Shown here: piece after piece, positions 44,422 to 55,790 of the stretch
How the letters are laid out: the number at the start of each line of letters is the position of its first letter
How positions within the stretch are numbered: position 1 is the stretch's first letter
Source of the DNA: Ophiosphaerella korrae
Taxonomy: Eukaryota > Ascomycota > Dothideomycetes > Pleosporales > Phaeosphaeriaceae
Assembly (NCBI GenBank): GCA_028456385.1
Contig: JALNQF010000108.1
Span: 89,629-153,628, forward strand
DNA length: 64,000 nt
Reading direction: 5' to 3'
The notes under the pieces: model-generated
Told to the model about the DNA's origin: nothing
The model's input: only the letters and a program-made list of their open reading frames with translations
Databases searched by the model: none
Made by a program: the position numbers and the translations under genes

Positions 44422-45964
44422 ATGTTCGCTTCTAATTCCAAGTTGAAACGAAAACCGTCCAGAGAGTTGGGTACTGACAATGGCGCTAACCCCCACCAGC
44501 TGCCGTCGATCTATGCGAACGATCCCATACGACGTCGTACGCGAGTACTGTTTCGCTCTAGCAACGACCCCTACAGACCGTCGATTCACCGCCCAGAACA
44601 GGAGCGCGACATGACGGAGCTGCTGGAGTTTATTCTACAGCATGAAGAGGCTTTCCAGAAGTAAGTATTATACCACGTGACGCTGGTCGTCGCAGCTAAC
44701 CCTGCGCAGCCAGTACCGCCTCACGTCACTCTATGCCGACTTTGGTCAACAACTCGAGGTCAACCCTGAGGGCTACCATGCAAACGTAGCCGCCTGGACT
44801 AAGGCTCTCAGCGATGCAGCACGAGTTGGCCTCATCCCGACCCAAGGTGGCATCCACGATCTCCTAAACATTCGCGTTGGAGACGAACTCGCGCGCGCAC
44901 TGCAACACCCCCAGCATGGAAAACCTACATGTCTTCCTGCGGTCATTCATGAGGCCATACAAAGCAAGGCCATGATACCCCAGGCCGAATTCATGAGCGC
45001 ACGGCAGAGCATTTACCAGACGTCTTGGCTGCCCTCTCCATGGAAAGTCCTGCAATGGGGACTAAAGCAAGCTGGTGTCGCGACCCTGTCAAATGCGATT
45101 CAGCCAGGGAGTACTAGAGACTTCGTCATTGTGAAGCACGTGGAGCTTGCTGCAGACGCAGTTCTCAGACAGATGAGTACACAACTCTCAACTGCAGACC
45201 GCGTTCTCTCCCGCACCGAATTCTCCAGGCGCTTCGCCAACGCCCTCACGTCTCGAGCCAGTCTGACAACCAACGACGTCAACATCCTCCTCACACACCT
45301 TTCGCGCGACAAACAAGCAATATTGTTCAACGCACACACCATCAAATTTAAGTCGCCGCATGACGCCCTTCCTCAACCTCTTACTCCCGAGGACGAGGCC
45401 ATCGCCAACCTGCGCGACACGCTTACCAATGTCCAATCCCAGCTTTCCCCACTCCTTGAGAAGATCGCCCTCGCCGATGCTGCCGCCCGCGAAGCCGTGT
45501 CGTCAAAACAACTCGTCCGGGCAAGAGGTGCACTTCGCTCCAAGAAACTCGCCGAAGCCACCCTCACTCAGCGTTCCGACGTTGCCCTACAACTTGAGAG
45601 CATATACAACCAGCTCCAGGCTGCAGCAGACCAGGTTGGCATTGTAGAGGCGATGCGCATGGGTGCAGATGCGCTGAAGAGCTTGAATGATAAGGTGGGT
45701 GGCGTCGAGGGCGTGCAGGGTGTTGTAGATGCTGTCAACGAGCAGATGGCTGTCACCGAAGAAATTGCCGGTGCGCTTGGAGAGTCGGATGGGACAGTCG
45801 ACGAGAGCGAGATTGATAGTGAGCTTGCGGTAATGGAGAAGGCGGAGAAGGAGAAAGAAGCTGCTGCAACGGAGGCAAGGCTAAATGAGGTGGATATGAC
45901 GGGTGTAGAGGATCTAGAGACAGAGACGGTTGCACAGGAGAAGAAGCAGCGCATTGCGGCTTAG
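44422..45964 (+). CDS. CHMP7-like ESCRT-III (Snf7-domain) protein
   Basis: Exons 44422-44660 and 44710-45964 (GTAAGT...CAG, 49 nt) give 497 residues. The N-terminal half (Met-Thr-Glu-Leu-Leu-Glu-Phe-Ile-Leu...Thr-Ser-Leu-Tyr-Ala-Asp-Phe) fits the winged-helix region of Chm7/CHMP7. From about residue 255 a Snf7 domain follows: long charged helices with Ala-Arg-Gly-Ala-Leu-Arg-Ser-Lys-Lys-Leu-Ala-Glu, then an acidic C-terminal stretch with a likely MIM-type helix. CHMP7/Chm7 recruits ESCRT-III to the inner nuclear membrane for sealing and surveillance. The assignment rests on the long N-terminal extension, which other Snf7 proteins lack. The first ATG in frame is 44422. Confidence 0.82.
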
Positions 45965-46474
45965 ACTTGGGTATGACGGCATTTTGTTTTGCATAGCATG
46001 GCGTTCTGAGGGTTTAGGGTGAGAGCATATCTCCCCAGCACATGATACACATGCACATAAGCCGAAACCACGGCATCGGTTGAGATGCACTATTGTGATT
46101 ACGCAGATACAAGGAAATTGACCCAGTGAGCAAGGTCGCACTCACTCTTTATGTCGCTCTTGATCAGCTTCCACATTTTTACCTGCACCATATCAATTAA
46201 CAACAACCTACCTACCCATACCAATAACATCAATTGTCCACCTAGACAATCAACCCCAACCCTACTCCCCCCGCCTCGGCTTAGCGGCTGACACCCAGCA
46301 CACCCTCGCCACGCCTTCCTCTGGCCCCTCCCACGCCACTAACCCAATCCAGCCCCCCGCGCCAAGCAATACCTCATCCTCGACACCACCGCTATTCCAC
46401 CTAGACCTCACCCACCACCACAGCCAATTCCCCCGCACACAAACACACACACACATACACACACACACAACCCA
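45965..46474. other. Intergenic with a (CA)n tract at 46436-46471
   Basis: Promoter of the small mitochondrial subunit. A C-rich region is followed by an imperfect CA microsatellite ending three bases before the ATG. A minus-strand 68-codon frame here is a by-product of the CA tract. Confidence 0.6.
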
Positions 46475-46911
46475 ATGCCCTCACTTCGCGCCACTGCAGG
46501 CGCCCTCCGCCGCCTGCGTCCCACCACCACTACCCGCGCCTTTACCACCACGCGCCGATCCAACGGCGGCCACGAAACCCACTACGATGCGCCTAGCGGC
46601 TGGCTGTTTGGCGTGAAGCCTGGGGAGAAGTACGAAAAGGAAGGGTGGGAGGGGCCTGTGTATTGGGGGATAGGCGGGAGTGTCGTGTTTGCGATTGTGG
46701 CGTATGCGTTTAAGCCGGATACAAGGTATGTTTTTTTTTTGTTTTTTTTTTCTTGGAATCTGGTTTTCAGTTTAGGGGAGATGGGTGGGGATGCGGTGGG
46801 TTGAATTGGATTGGGCTAATGGCTTGCAGTATTCAGACGTGGGCGCTTGAGGAGGCGAGGAGGAGGTTGGAGAAGGAGGGCATTTTGCCGGATCCGGAGA
46901 GGAAGGAGTAG
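46475..46911 (+). CDS. Mitochondrial complex I ESSS-type subunit (NDUFB11 family)
   Basis: Exons 46475-46725 and 46830-46911 give 110 residues. The Arg/Thr-rich, acid-free N-terminus (Arg-Arg-Leu-Arg-Pro-Thr-Thr-Thr-Thr-Arg) is a mitochondrial presequence. The core has Gly-Trp-Leu-Phe-Gly-Val-Lys-Pro-Gly and Trp-Glu-Gly-Pro-Val-Tyr, then one transmembrane helix (Ile-Gly-Gly-Ser-Val-Val-Phe-Ala-Ile-Val). The exon 2 tail includes Trp-Ala-Leu-Glu-Glu-Ala-Arg and ends Pro-Asp-Pro-Glu-Arg-Lys-Glu. This order fits the accessory ESSS/NDUFB11 subunit of the inner-membrane arm of NADH:ubiquinone oxidoreductase. The 104-nt intron contains a T-rich run (46730-46752). Confidence 0.82.
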
Positions 46912-47165
46912 ATGGCGGTGACCTTGCGCATTGTATATACGCGGCGAAAGACTGCGGTAGAGATGTTTCCTTTGTGGTGGGGACGTGAGTCATAGACGGC
47001 GAGTGCTGTGTGAGAATGGGTTACAATTGCATTCTTTTTTTTTCACATTTTCATAGATGGGGTATATTATGTATATCTGGGTTGCTTGTGTCTGGTTACG
47101 AAGCCAATGTTGGCCAGTACAGCGAAGGTTGATCTTCTAGAGCCAAGGCGATACCTGCATCCCTT

Positions 47166-48297
47166 TCACCGCGTTAGGTCGTATTGTGGTATATTCCTCA
47201 TTGCATCATTTGCTTTTCTAACAACCTCCCCGATGCCGTTTATCATGTTCCGTATGCTCCTGTTACAGAGTACTAGACGTCGATTCTTCTTAATCAAGCT
47301 CTTCATTTCAATTTCGACGCTCTCCTTGTCTGCTTCTGTCTTTTCAATTTTGTGGCGCTGGATTTTAATTATAGCTTTTCTTTCGTCTACCCTCTTGCTC
47401 AAGTTTGCGACCTCTTCCTTTAAGAAACCGATCCGTGCCAAGAGGTCAAGACTGAACTCCTTCGTGTGGTGTCTGTCCTGCTCACAGACACCATATTCGT
47501 CTTGGTTTCTCTTTTCCTGCTGCTTCAAGTCTTCAACTTCGGTTCTGAGTGTTGCGTTCTCAGCTTCTTGGCCGCATCCGGCTCCGCAGTTTCGCGCTCT
47601 AAGGCGGCTCGCATCCTCGGTAATATATCGTTGCAGCTTTCAGTGCATTTACGGAACGTTTTCTCCATGGTCTCGTAACCGGGGTCAATATTCATCGGTA
47701 TATCTCCATTTGGGCGGTTTCGCTTGACCCTCTTATTGTTCGGCAATGCAGGTGGGGCTTCATCCTGAGTGCCATCAAGCTCGACATTAGAACCGGTGGT
47801 TCCTGACTCGACATTGGAATAGGTGGCGTCGAGGTTTATCTCGTTGCGTGTGGCGGTAGACTAGTCCTTGGGGGGGGGGGGGGCTTTCTTAGTCTGCGCT
47901 ATAGCAGGGGGGCTGCACGTTGGACATCCACTTGGACTTGCTGGGCTGAACTATCTTTCAAGTTTATTCTACAGCCTTCCTTAAAGCTGTTGTAGAAATT
48001 CCGACTGGAAATGTACGAATCGAGGTATCGATCGTACACATCCACCTTGGAGAGAAAGTAGTAGTAACCAATACTCTGGGCAGCTTCCTTGTGCGCGTCT
48101 TTAATTCTCTGGAAATTGTACTCGAAGATATGCCGGAACGGAAGCTCCCAATCCGTGACGCCCTGAGGTTTTGGAAAAAATTTCTTATGTTCAATCATCA
48201 TCGGCAACTCGAGCTCCTCTGTTTTGGTATTCCAGGCATAGTACATATAAATACTATGCCCGCCATGTGTCCTAAGATGCAGACGAGCAGTAACCAA
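47166..48297 (-). pseudogene. Decayed coiled-coil protein gene interrupted by a G14 tract and a frameshift
   Basis: Three consecutive minus-strand blocks look like pieces of one protein. 48297-47899 is rich in aromatic residues (Phe-Arg-His-Ile-Phe-Glu-Tyr-Asn-Phe). 47860-about 47580 is a hydrophilic linker leading to Asn-Lys-Arg-Val-Lys-Arg-Asn-Arg, a nuclear-signal-like cluster. 47560-47166 is a strong coiled coil with Glu-Ala-Glu-Asn-Ala-Thr-Leu-Arg heptads. Between the first two lies a run of 14 G (47870-47883) with stops on both sides; between the last two the frame shifts by one base near 47580-47595 without any usable intron. The family is not recognised. Either it is decayed, or the homopolymer reflects sequencing or assembly error and only one lesion is real. 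Confidence 0.5.
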
Positions 48298-49359
48298 GAG
48301 ATCATTGCTCAGCGGGTGATTACCAGAATTCGTACGTTAAATGGCTCCCTACTTTTGTTATTCGGTCCCTCATTCCTAGGTCCGAGAGGTTCCACCTACC
48401 TACAGACCTCACCCCTCGCACAATGACCAAATCATCCACTCAGACTCTAAATCTGATTTAGTTCGAGCGCCCTGACATTCATCTCGCGCTCGTTCACCAT
48501 CATCGAGGGCATTAGAGGCCCAAGAAAGCAGACCAGAACTCCGCTATGGTTTTGCAGAGAAGTCAGCAATACCCAAATTCCAACAGCCTGTAAAGAACAA
48601 GCCAAAATAGAAATCCGCTTAAGTATTCCGGTGTAATTGGCGTAGCCAGTTGTTGGTAGATTTAAAATATAGAACAATAACTCCCCTTGTATTACTGCTG
48701 GACATGTACAACAAATTATAGATTACACAACAAAAGTTTAGAACCAGGCTTGCCTTATCTATAGTTTTCGGCGATAGAGAGTATAGGAAGATAGAGTTAT
48801 ATCAAGATATAGTAGGGTGGCGCTGGGATAGGGAACGAAATAAGAAAGATAAGGGGCCGAATGGCGCGAGCCATCAAGGAACTCATAAATCATATATGTA
48901 GGGGAAATGACTAGAATAGCCCAAATGGCCCGTCAAAATTTGCCAGTGCTTGGTCATACATTCATGTGTAGATAATTCCCATTGACAACTCGAATTATCA
49001 TCGCAATTTTTCCTAGGTAACGTCATCTACATTTTACAGATGTCTCATAGTGTTGACTCATTGAATGAAGCCTTTTGTGAAATAAATTTGCTTAGGTTAA
49101 AGCAAGCAGCAATTCTGCAATGTTGGAGTCGGCCGCTGCTGATAGAAAATCTACCTGATGGTTTATAGATTGATCATCACGGTTTGTCGAAGTATTGCTT
49201 TTATTTACGTAAGATGATATAGCCTCTAGTATAGTACCGCGTGCAGGTGTTGGATTGTGGATGACCTACTAACACCAGTAAATGTTTTGTTTTCTTCCTG
49301 TAGACACTTCACACGGAAGGCATGTCATATCTAACGGGTCTTGTCTTCTCTCGTCATCT
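48298..49359. other. AT-rich intergenic region, possible small gene fragment
   Basis: A 76-codon minus-strand frame at 48447-48677 has a hydrophobic, membrane-helix-like stretch (Ile-Ser-Ile-Leu-Ala-Cys-Ser-Leu-Gln-Ala-Val-Gly-Ile-Trp-Val-Leu-Leu) but no ATG at its start. It may be a fragment of a transporter gene. Nothing else is recognised. Confidence 0.3.
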
Positions 49360-49657
49360 GTTAGACCCCAGGCCATGAGGACCTATTGTGGGTCGATATG
49401 GCTTAGATGAAGTAGATTCCACGTAGCCTCGGCTCAGTACATAGAGGGCAAGATGGATGGATCGATCTCGGAAGGGCAAGCAATTCGAGTACAAGAAGTA
49501 TGCCTTTATATGGGAGGGTAGTAGTTGCGAGAAGATAGATGGGTGATAGAGGTCGATCGATTCATCTTGCTTTTTATGTACTGAGCCGAGGTCACATGGA
49601 ATCTACTTTATCTAAGCCATATCGGCCCACAACAGGTCCTCATGGCCTGGGGTCTGG
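49360..49657. mobile_element. Foldback/MITE-like element with about 100-bp inverted arms
   Basis: Arms at 49363-49466 and 49554-49655 are reverse complements with about one mismatch in ten. Both carry AGACCCCAGGCC at the outer end. CATCT occurs on each side (49355-49359 and 49658-49662), a plausible 5-bp target duplication. The 87-base centre is non-coding. The transcript would form a long hairpin. Confidence 0.75.
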
Positions 49658-50359
49658 CATCTTTCCGGACACTATGGAAAGTTCAACATAAGGAAAACTT
49701 TAGAGTTTGTATTGTAATGCCGTATAGGGAACCTTTCCGTGGTTTGCAAGCTAGCCAAAGTTCTTGATATAATCCGTCGCAATCGTGTTAGTTAAAATTT
49801 CATTATCGATTGATGTGCGAAATAGAACGTCTTGGAGGTTAGTTCCCACATCGTTCTACAAAAGATGAACATATCACTGAGCCAAATTCCTGGGATGCTT
49901 AAATTATAGCGTATCATGTTTGGCTGTGAGAATGCTTGACCACAGTAGAGAAAATTATGATATTTTTGCGAAGGGGGTGCCTACTGTGCTCATCTAAGGC
50001 TGATCAAACAGGCATTCACATCGGCGACTTAAACCCTACGTGGCAGCGCGCGAATTAGTTGTGTGGACAAACCCTGGGGTTGAAGCAGAATAGCTATTTT
50101 CTACGAGTTGGACAGAGAGCATTTACAAAATCCGATCATTTAGCGCAGGCATTTACGCTAGCTCCTGAGCCTACCTACCTAGGCTATCTGTTGACTATGA
50201 ACAAGAGTTCACCATTGCTTCGTTGTACAATAATCTTCAGCCCTACAGGGCAAGTAAATATTTGCAGACTGGGATAAGCGACTCTGCAGGGTAAAACGAA
50301 GCTGAACTGCCCACAATATGGGGGGTTGTGTTCGATGGGGTTGATGATGCGAAAAGTAT
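49658..50359. other. Intergenic, nothing recognised
   Basis: AT-rich. The 72-codon frame at 50059-50277 shows no signature. Confidence 0.4.
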
Positions 50360-51169
50360 GTTGATAAGCTACTTGTTGTCTTGGGTTGGGTGCTGTATGT
50401 ACTCGCTCAATCAGATAGCTCGACAACAACAGTAGACTCCAGCTTCATTGGTTACTACACCGCGCCGAATTCAAGTACACCAACTCGAGACACATTCTAC
50501 AATGGCTTGGCTAACATCATCGCAGCCTAGGTGCTCAATGCGGGCCGCTTGGGTAACATCTGGAGCATACGCAGGCGACTGCAAAATTGGCCCGCGCTGT
50601 CCCGTGGCAACGGCATGTAATAATGGCATACTATCCTATGATAACAGCCAGACGCTATCCTGGTCAGATGAGATAAGCAATAGAATTGAGGATCTCGCTG
50701 ACTGTAATTAGGTGGGACATTCACCTGCTTCGAAATGACCATTTTTCAGAAATCGCCAAATGTGGCGCCTTCAGCATTCAATTTCGCCTGCCGCGCGGCT
50801 TGGGCAGCGCATACTGTGTACCGAGAGTTGGCTGCGACTACCACATCGTCAAAGTCACTTTCCTCAAGCACAATAACTCCTGAACCGTCCACTGTTTTAT
50901 CAACCCCTTCAAGTACCGGCATTTTAGCGACCTTTACGCCAACAGCAACGCCATTGCCTTCAAGGGAAGAACCTAACAAGGCTTGGATCGCCGGTGCAGT
51001 GATTGGACCTATCATCATTGTCGCACTGATCTGCGCAGCAGTATTGTGGCGGAGGAAAAGCAAAAGCCAGAAGGCCCTTGGTGATCATCATGGTCATGCG
51101 CAAGAACTTGGGTCGTCGAATTACATGCCAGGCCATGGATATGTTGTGGAAAAGTACACGCATGAATGA
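50360..51169 (+). pseudogene. Disrupted gene for a Ser/Thr-rich single-pass membrane protein
   Basis: Pieces in order: a signal-peptide-like stretch (Leu-Leu-Val-Val-Leu-Gly-Trp-Val, about 50366-50410) and an ectodomain start (Gly-Tyr-Tyr-Thr-Ala-Pro-Asn). A TAG and one-base shift follow at 50528-50533. Then come a cysteine-containing ectodomain (50540-50650), a would-be intron (about 50660-50710) and an intact 3' part (50735-51169). The 3' part has a Ser/Thr stalk, a transmembrane helix (Trp-Ile-Ala-Gly-Ala-Val-Ile-Gly-Pro) and a basic stop-transfer Trp-Arg-Arg-Lys. This layout is common in fungal cell-surface proteins with a SKG6/AXL2-like membrane segment. The start ATG is missing in the correct frame, and the frame is also broken at the splice junction near 50660. 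I judge it a pseudogene; the intact last exon shows the decay is recent. Confidence 0.6.
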
Positions 51170-54100
51170 TTGCCTAATGAGTTGGGCGGTGGACATCACC
51201 CCCCATCTGAGTTGGTGACAAGGGAAAACCCAGCCGAGCTACCAAGTCGCCGCTATTGAGAGATGGCCTTCCGTTGTTGTTGTTGCTTCAGTCGTCATCG
51301 CCACTATCTCAAGTGACCTCACTTAGCCACATGGCTAAAGTGTTCTCCACGTAATTTCAATGACAGTAAAGCGTGCTATGATGATGGTAGAATGATCTTC
51401 TAGAGATTTTCAACCCGTTATAGCGGTCCACACAAATAATTTGACACATTCGACGCGTTTTCCGGTCTTACAGCATGTCATTGGCGTAGAAAGTTTCTCC
51501 AAACATGAGATCTGAAAGATCTTCATGGCTGAGCCCCCAAGCGAAGATTTATATGGATGAAAGCATTTGTATCAGTGCATTCAATGGGGCATTCGAAGAC
51601 CAGCCAGCAAGGAGTTTTGTCATCACATGATTTAGTGTTTGCCGACCGTAACCATGGAACCTATAATTTCCAAATGTTTTATATTTGATACAGCCTATAA
51701 ACGAGTTTGCTCACACATTGATTGCTACCCCATCATTTTTTACTGTTGCTGTTCCTCGTAGCGAAGATGTGACTTGGAGTTTTAGGGGCGCAGATAAGCT
51801 GGATACAGCTCTCTATATGAACTCTAAAGTTTATGTCAATGAAGTGGCGAGGGCCATTTAGCTTCACCTGAGCATGATTGTTGACCAGTCGTTTTGGCTG
51901 CTATGGATCCTGGGTTATAAATAATTTGCCATAAATCGAACCATCAAGTCACATAAGGGGGCAGCGAGAAAGAGCCCAAGTCTCAAATTATTCTAGCATA
52001 GGCTTATTCGAAAGGCGGAAGGTTTTTGTAACATCACAGGCATGGGTAGAACTACAACCCATCCAGGGAATCGTGGACATGAGGTAGACCCAACCCACGC
52101 AAAGAAAGTGACGGAAGCCGACCGGAGCTTACCCAATTCCTTCCTAGCGCCCCACTGCCCCATCTCAGAATTCGACAAGCACATTGCCACGACTGCCATG
52201 ATAACCGGCTGACTGCCCACTATCGTCTTATTTGTTCCAAGCCTGGTGTCACATGCATCTTTTGATTAATCGATGCGCTGCCGCAACCATCGCGATGTCG
52301 GAGCAACTTTAAAGCGGCTCAATGCCTGTGGATCACCCTGAGCAGGACTTTCAAATTGCCTCCTCAGCAACCGAGCCTTTCCGAAGATGTAGGCTAATCA
52401 TTTCATTATAGTAGTGGATTTTTCGACTAGTAGTCACAGAGGTACCTCGTGCATACCTCATATAATCCTACGTCCAGCAGATGTCTATCTTCCAACTACC
52501 AAGGCTGAGCAGCACAACTATATTCTAAACCACTCTGCGTATTTCAAAAACGCGCTTAGAAGATAAACCGTTTTACTGGTTGTCCTAATCTTGCGGCTCA
52601 ACTTCACAAACCCGGTCTGAAGAACAAGGACGGATACCATTGGTCAAGCATTCACAAACAAAGGCCACATACCTGGGTAACAATAGACCTAATCTGCTTT
52701 TGGCCAATCTCAAGGTGGGCAGTTCATATAGAGTGGTCGGGTTTAGATTAACTGCATGATGGCTGATTAGCCTGAACCCGACCTCGGGCCCTCAACGATC
52801 TTCCAATCTGACACATCAAAAACCACCACCGGCAAATCGTGAGTTGGGGTCACAACGAACTTCTATAGTTCATGCTGTATGGTAATTGGCCATAGGAATC
52901 TGGAATCTCAGATGCCTATCTCAAGGTGAAGGCTACATTGTATTTAGTTTGATTGCGCACGTCGACTAAGATCTATTTGCTTTGAGTAGAGGCATGTTCC
53001 CATCTAAGTATCTAGGCAGTGTCGCGGTGCAGATTTCATGGTGCTTCGAACAAGCTTCTAGCATTGCACGTCCTCCTCTCTAAGGAATCTCGTCCCGGCT
53101 GCTCCGGAAGCTTGTGTTCCTGAGCAAATTCTTGTCCTGAACGAATTTAGTATCGAAGAACAAGCCTTATGGTACCCACATCTTAGCCCGAGTGGAGCGT
53201 AGGTTTGGGTCGAAATGTACCCCATATTTGTGGCGTTGGCCTCCTGAAAGGGGATCATCTGTTGTGGGGTAGTAGTTGTCAAGGTGGAACAAATATCTCC
53301 ACACATTTAACAGTTTTACTAGTCGCCAAAAAGTGAAAAATACCAGTGTGGCTATGAGACAGCAGCGACTTGCATCTCATGTACCAGCACAGTGCGGCTT
53401 GTTCGATGCGATAGATCTTAGCTCCTAGGTGAGAACCGTTATCCAGGAAAAGACCATGAGCCTCATGACTTCTTCCGTAGATTACCTTCCATATCGAGTC
53501 CGGGAAAGCTTTCTAGAAGATTTCTATAATATACGCGTGCCTGACGCGGTTGCGGTAATCTATTTTTCCAGGTACTGAAACCACTAACGCGAAGAAGAAC
53601 ATAGCGAGCAAGCATGCTCGCAATATTTCCCACAGCAAAAACTCTTGATTATAGTTTTTGCCGACTGGTAGCGTTGTATTGACCACAAGGTGTCCTACCG
53701 CAGAAGTTGGGTTGGAGAAGTGCGGCCGACAACCAGGAGTTGGAATGCTGTTCTGAGTATCTGAGCTGCTCAGTCGCCTCTTGGGAAGGATCATTAGTCG
53801 AGAACAATCATATGAGCCTGGAAAATCTGAATCTATAGCCAATCGCATATCCGAACGATAGTGCATGGCGCCGCCGAATTCCCTCTCACCCCCGTCTTAC
53901 CGCGATACCCTATTTCTGCTCGACGCAGTGATCCCTGACATAGTAGCGCACAAGCCTATCCACACTACTCCAGAATACCCCACTGTGAAAGTAAGTTTCA
54001 TATACTCTTCATTACTTTGGCACTTCTAGTACCTTTCCATGGTCCGACAACCCGATGATCTCATGTGGGATTGGTGAAATCAACCACATTCGAGTCCTCG

Positions 54101-54258
54101 CCTGACGATCTTACACTCCGCCATAATATCAGGTCATATGGGTACCCTTACTATGTTATTATCGAAGTAACAGGAGCTTCTGGGCTTCTATAAAAGCGCC
54201 TTCCCGTCGTCCAAAACATCATCCCGCATCCAACAACGCTCCCTTTCAGAAAGCAACG
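51170..54258. other. Large intergenic region; GH7 promoter at its right end
   Basis: No gene recognised. A 117-codon minus-strand frame beginning with an ATG at 53866 contains one hydrophobic helix (Leu-Leu-Ala-Met-Phe-Phe-Phe-Ala-Leu-Val-Val), but nothing else supports it. A 75-codon frame at 51993-52220 is also unsupported. CCCCAC at 53978-53983 matches the CreA carbon-repressor core, a weak single site upstream of the cellulase. Confidence 0.35.
54189..54195 (+). promoter_or_regulatory. TATA box of the GH7 gene
   Basis: TATAAAA 64 bases before the cellulase ATG, a spacing typical of strongly inducible fungal genes. Confidence 0.65.
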
Positions 54259-55790
54259 ATGTACAGGACTCTCGCCCTCGCTTCTCTCTCGCTCTTCGGA
54301 GCCGCCCGTGCCCAGCAAGTCGGCAAGGAGACAACCGAGACTCACCCCAAGCTCTCTTGGTCCACTTGCACTGGAACTGGTGGTACTAGCTGTACTCAAA
54401 AGGCCGGCTCCATCGTGCTCGACTCTAACTGGCGATGGACCCACATCACCACTGGATATACTAACTGCTACGATGGCAACAAGTGGAACGCAACTTCTTG
54501 CGCTGATGGCGTTTCATGCGCGAAGAACTGTGCTGTCGACGGTGCCGACTACACCGGTGCGTTTTTATGCAACCTCCGATGATGAGATTCAGACTAAAGT
54601 TTGCAGGCACTTACGGTATCACTGCAAGTGGCAACTCCCTAAGCTTGAAGCTCGTCACCAAGGGCCAATACTCTTCTAACATTGGTTCGCGTACCTACCT
54701 TTTGGAGAGCGACACCAAGTACCAAATATTTAATCTGATTGGCAAGGAGTTCACTTTTGATGTGGATGTCTCTAAGCTTCCTTGCGGTCTCAACGGTGCT
54801 CTCTACTTTGTTGAGATGGCTGCTGACGGCGGCATGGGCAAGGGCAACAACAAGGCCGGTGCCAAATACGGAACTGGTTACTGTGACGCTCAGTGCCCCC
54901 ACGATATTAAGTGGATTAACGGAAAGGCCAACGTAGAGGGATGGAACCCATCTGACAACGACCCGAATGCAGGAAGAGGTAAGATCGGAGCCTGCTGCCC
55001 TGAGATGGACATCTGGGAGGCCAACTCCATCTCCACTGCCTATACTCCTCATCCCTGCAAGGGCCAGGGTATCCAAGAATGTACCGATGATGCTTCCTGC
55101 GGTGATGGCAGCAACCGCTACAGCGGATTCTGCGACAAGGATGGATGCGATTTCAACGTGAGCACCCGACAACTAGCCGCCACCCTCTTGGAATACCAAA
55201 GCTGACCTATTTCATAGAGCTACCGCATGGGAGTTAAGGATTTCTATGGACCTGGCATGACACTCGACACCAAGTCAAAGATGACCGTTGTCACCCAGTT
55301 CCTCGGCTCCGGTTCTACCCTATCTGAGATCAAACGTTTCTACGTCCAGAACGGCAAGGTCTTCAAGAACACCGACTCGGCTATTTCTGGTGTTACCGGT
55401 AACTCGCTCACTGACTCTTTCTGTGAGGCTCAGAAGACTGCTTTCGGCGATACTTCGTCTTTCAAGACTCTTGGTGGTATGAACGGCATGGCTGCCTCAC
55501 TTGCTCGCGGCCACGTGCTCGTTGTAAGTACTCCAATTCTCCAATCCCGTAATATCAGCAATAGCTAATTAAAGCTAAAGATGTCATTGTGGGATGACCA
55601 TGCCGTCAATATGCTTTGGCTTGATTCGACTTATCCTACTGATTCAACTAAACTCGGTGCTGAGCGTGGTACTTGCTCCACCAACTCCGGAAAGCCTGAG
55701 GATGTTGAGAAGAATTCTCCTGACGCTACGGTCACCTTCTCCAACATTAAGTTCGGCCCCATTGGCTCTACCTTCAAGCAACCCTCTTAA
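54259..55790 (+). CDS. GH7 cellobiohydrolase without cellulose-binding module
   Basis: Exons 54259-54556, 54607-55157, 55218-55523 and 55581-55790 give 454 residues. Signal peptide of about 18 residues ending Ala-Arg-Ala, then the mature Gln-Gln-Val-Gly start. The catalytic motif Glu-Met-Asp-Ile-Trp-Glu places the nucleophile Glu232, Asp234 and acid/base Glu237 as in family 7. Many paired cysteines are present. Exon 3 ([12 protein letters not shown]) and exon 4 (Ser-Leu-Trp-Asp-Asp-His) follow the cellobiohydrolase rather than the shorter endoglucanase pattern. The protein ends directly after Lys-Phe-Gly-Pro-Ile-Gly-Ser-Thr-Phe, so there is no linker or CBM1. It processively releases cellobiose from the reducing ends of cellulose. 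All three introns are GT-AG. Confidence 0.95.

Noticed and set aside
48447..48677. 76-codon membrane-like frame
   Set aside because: Hydrophobic stretch is suggestive, but there is no ATG, no partner exon and no recognised family.
53513..53866. 117-codon minus-strand frame starting with ATG
   Set aside because: One hydrophobic helix only; no motif, and flanking DNA gives no further exons. Left as intergenic.
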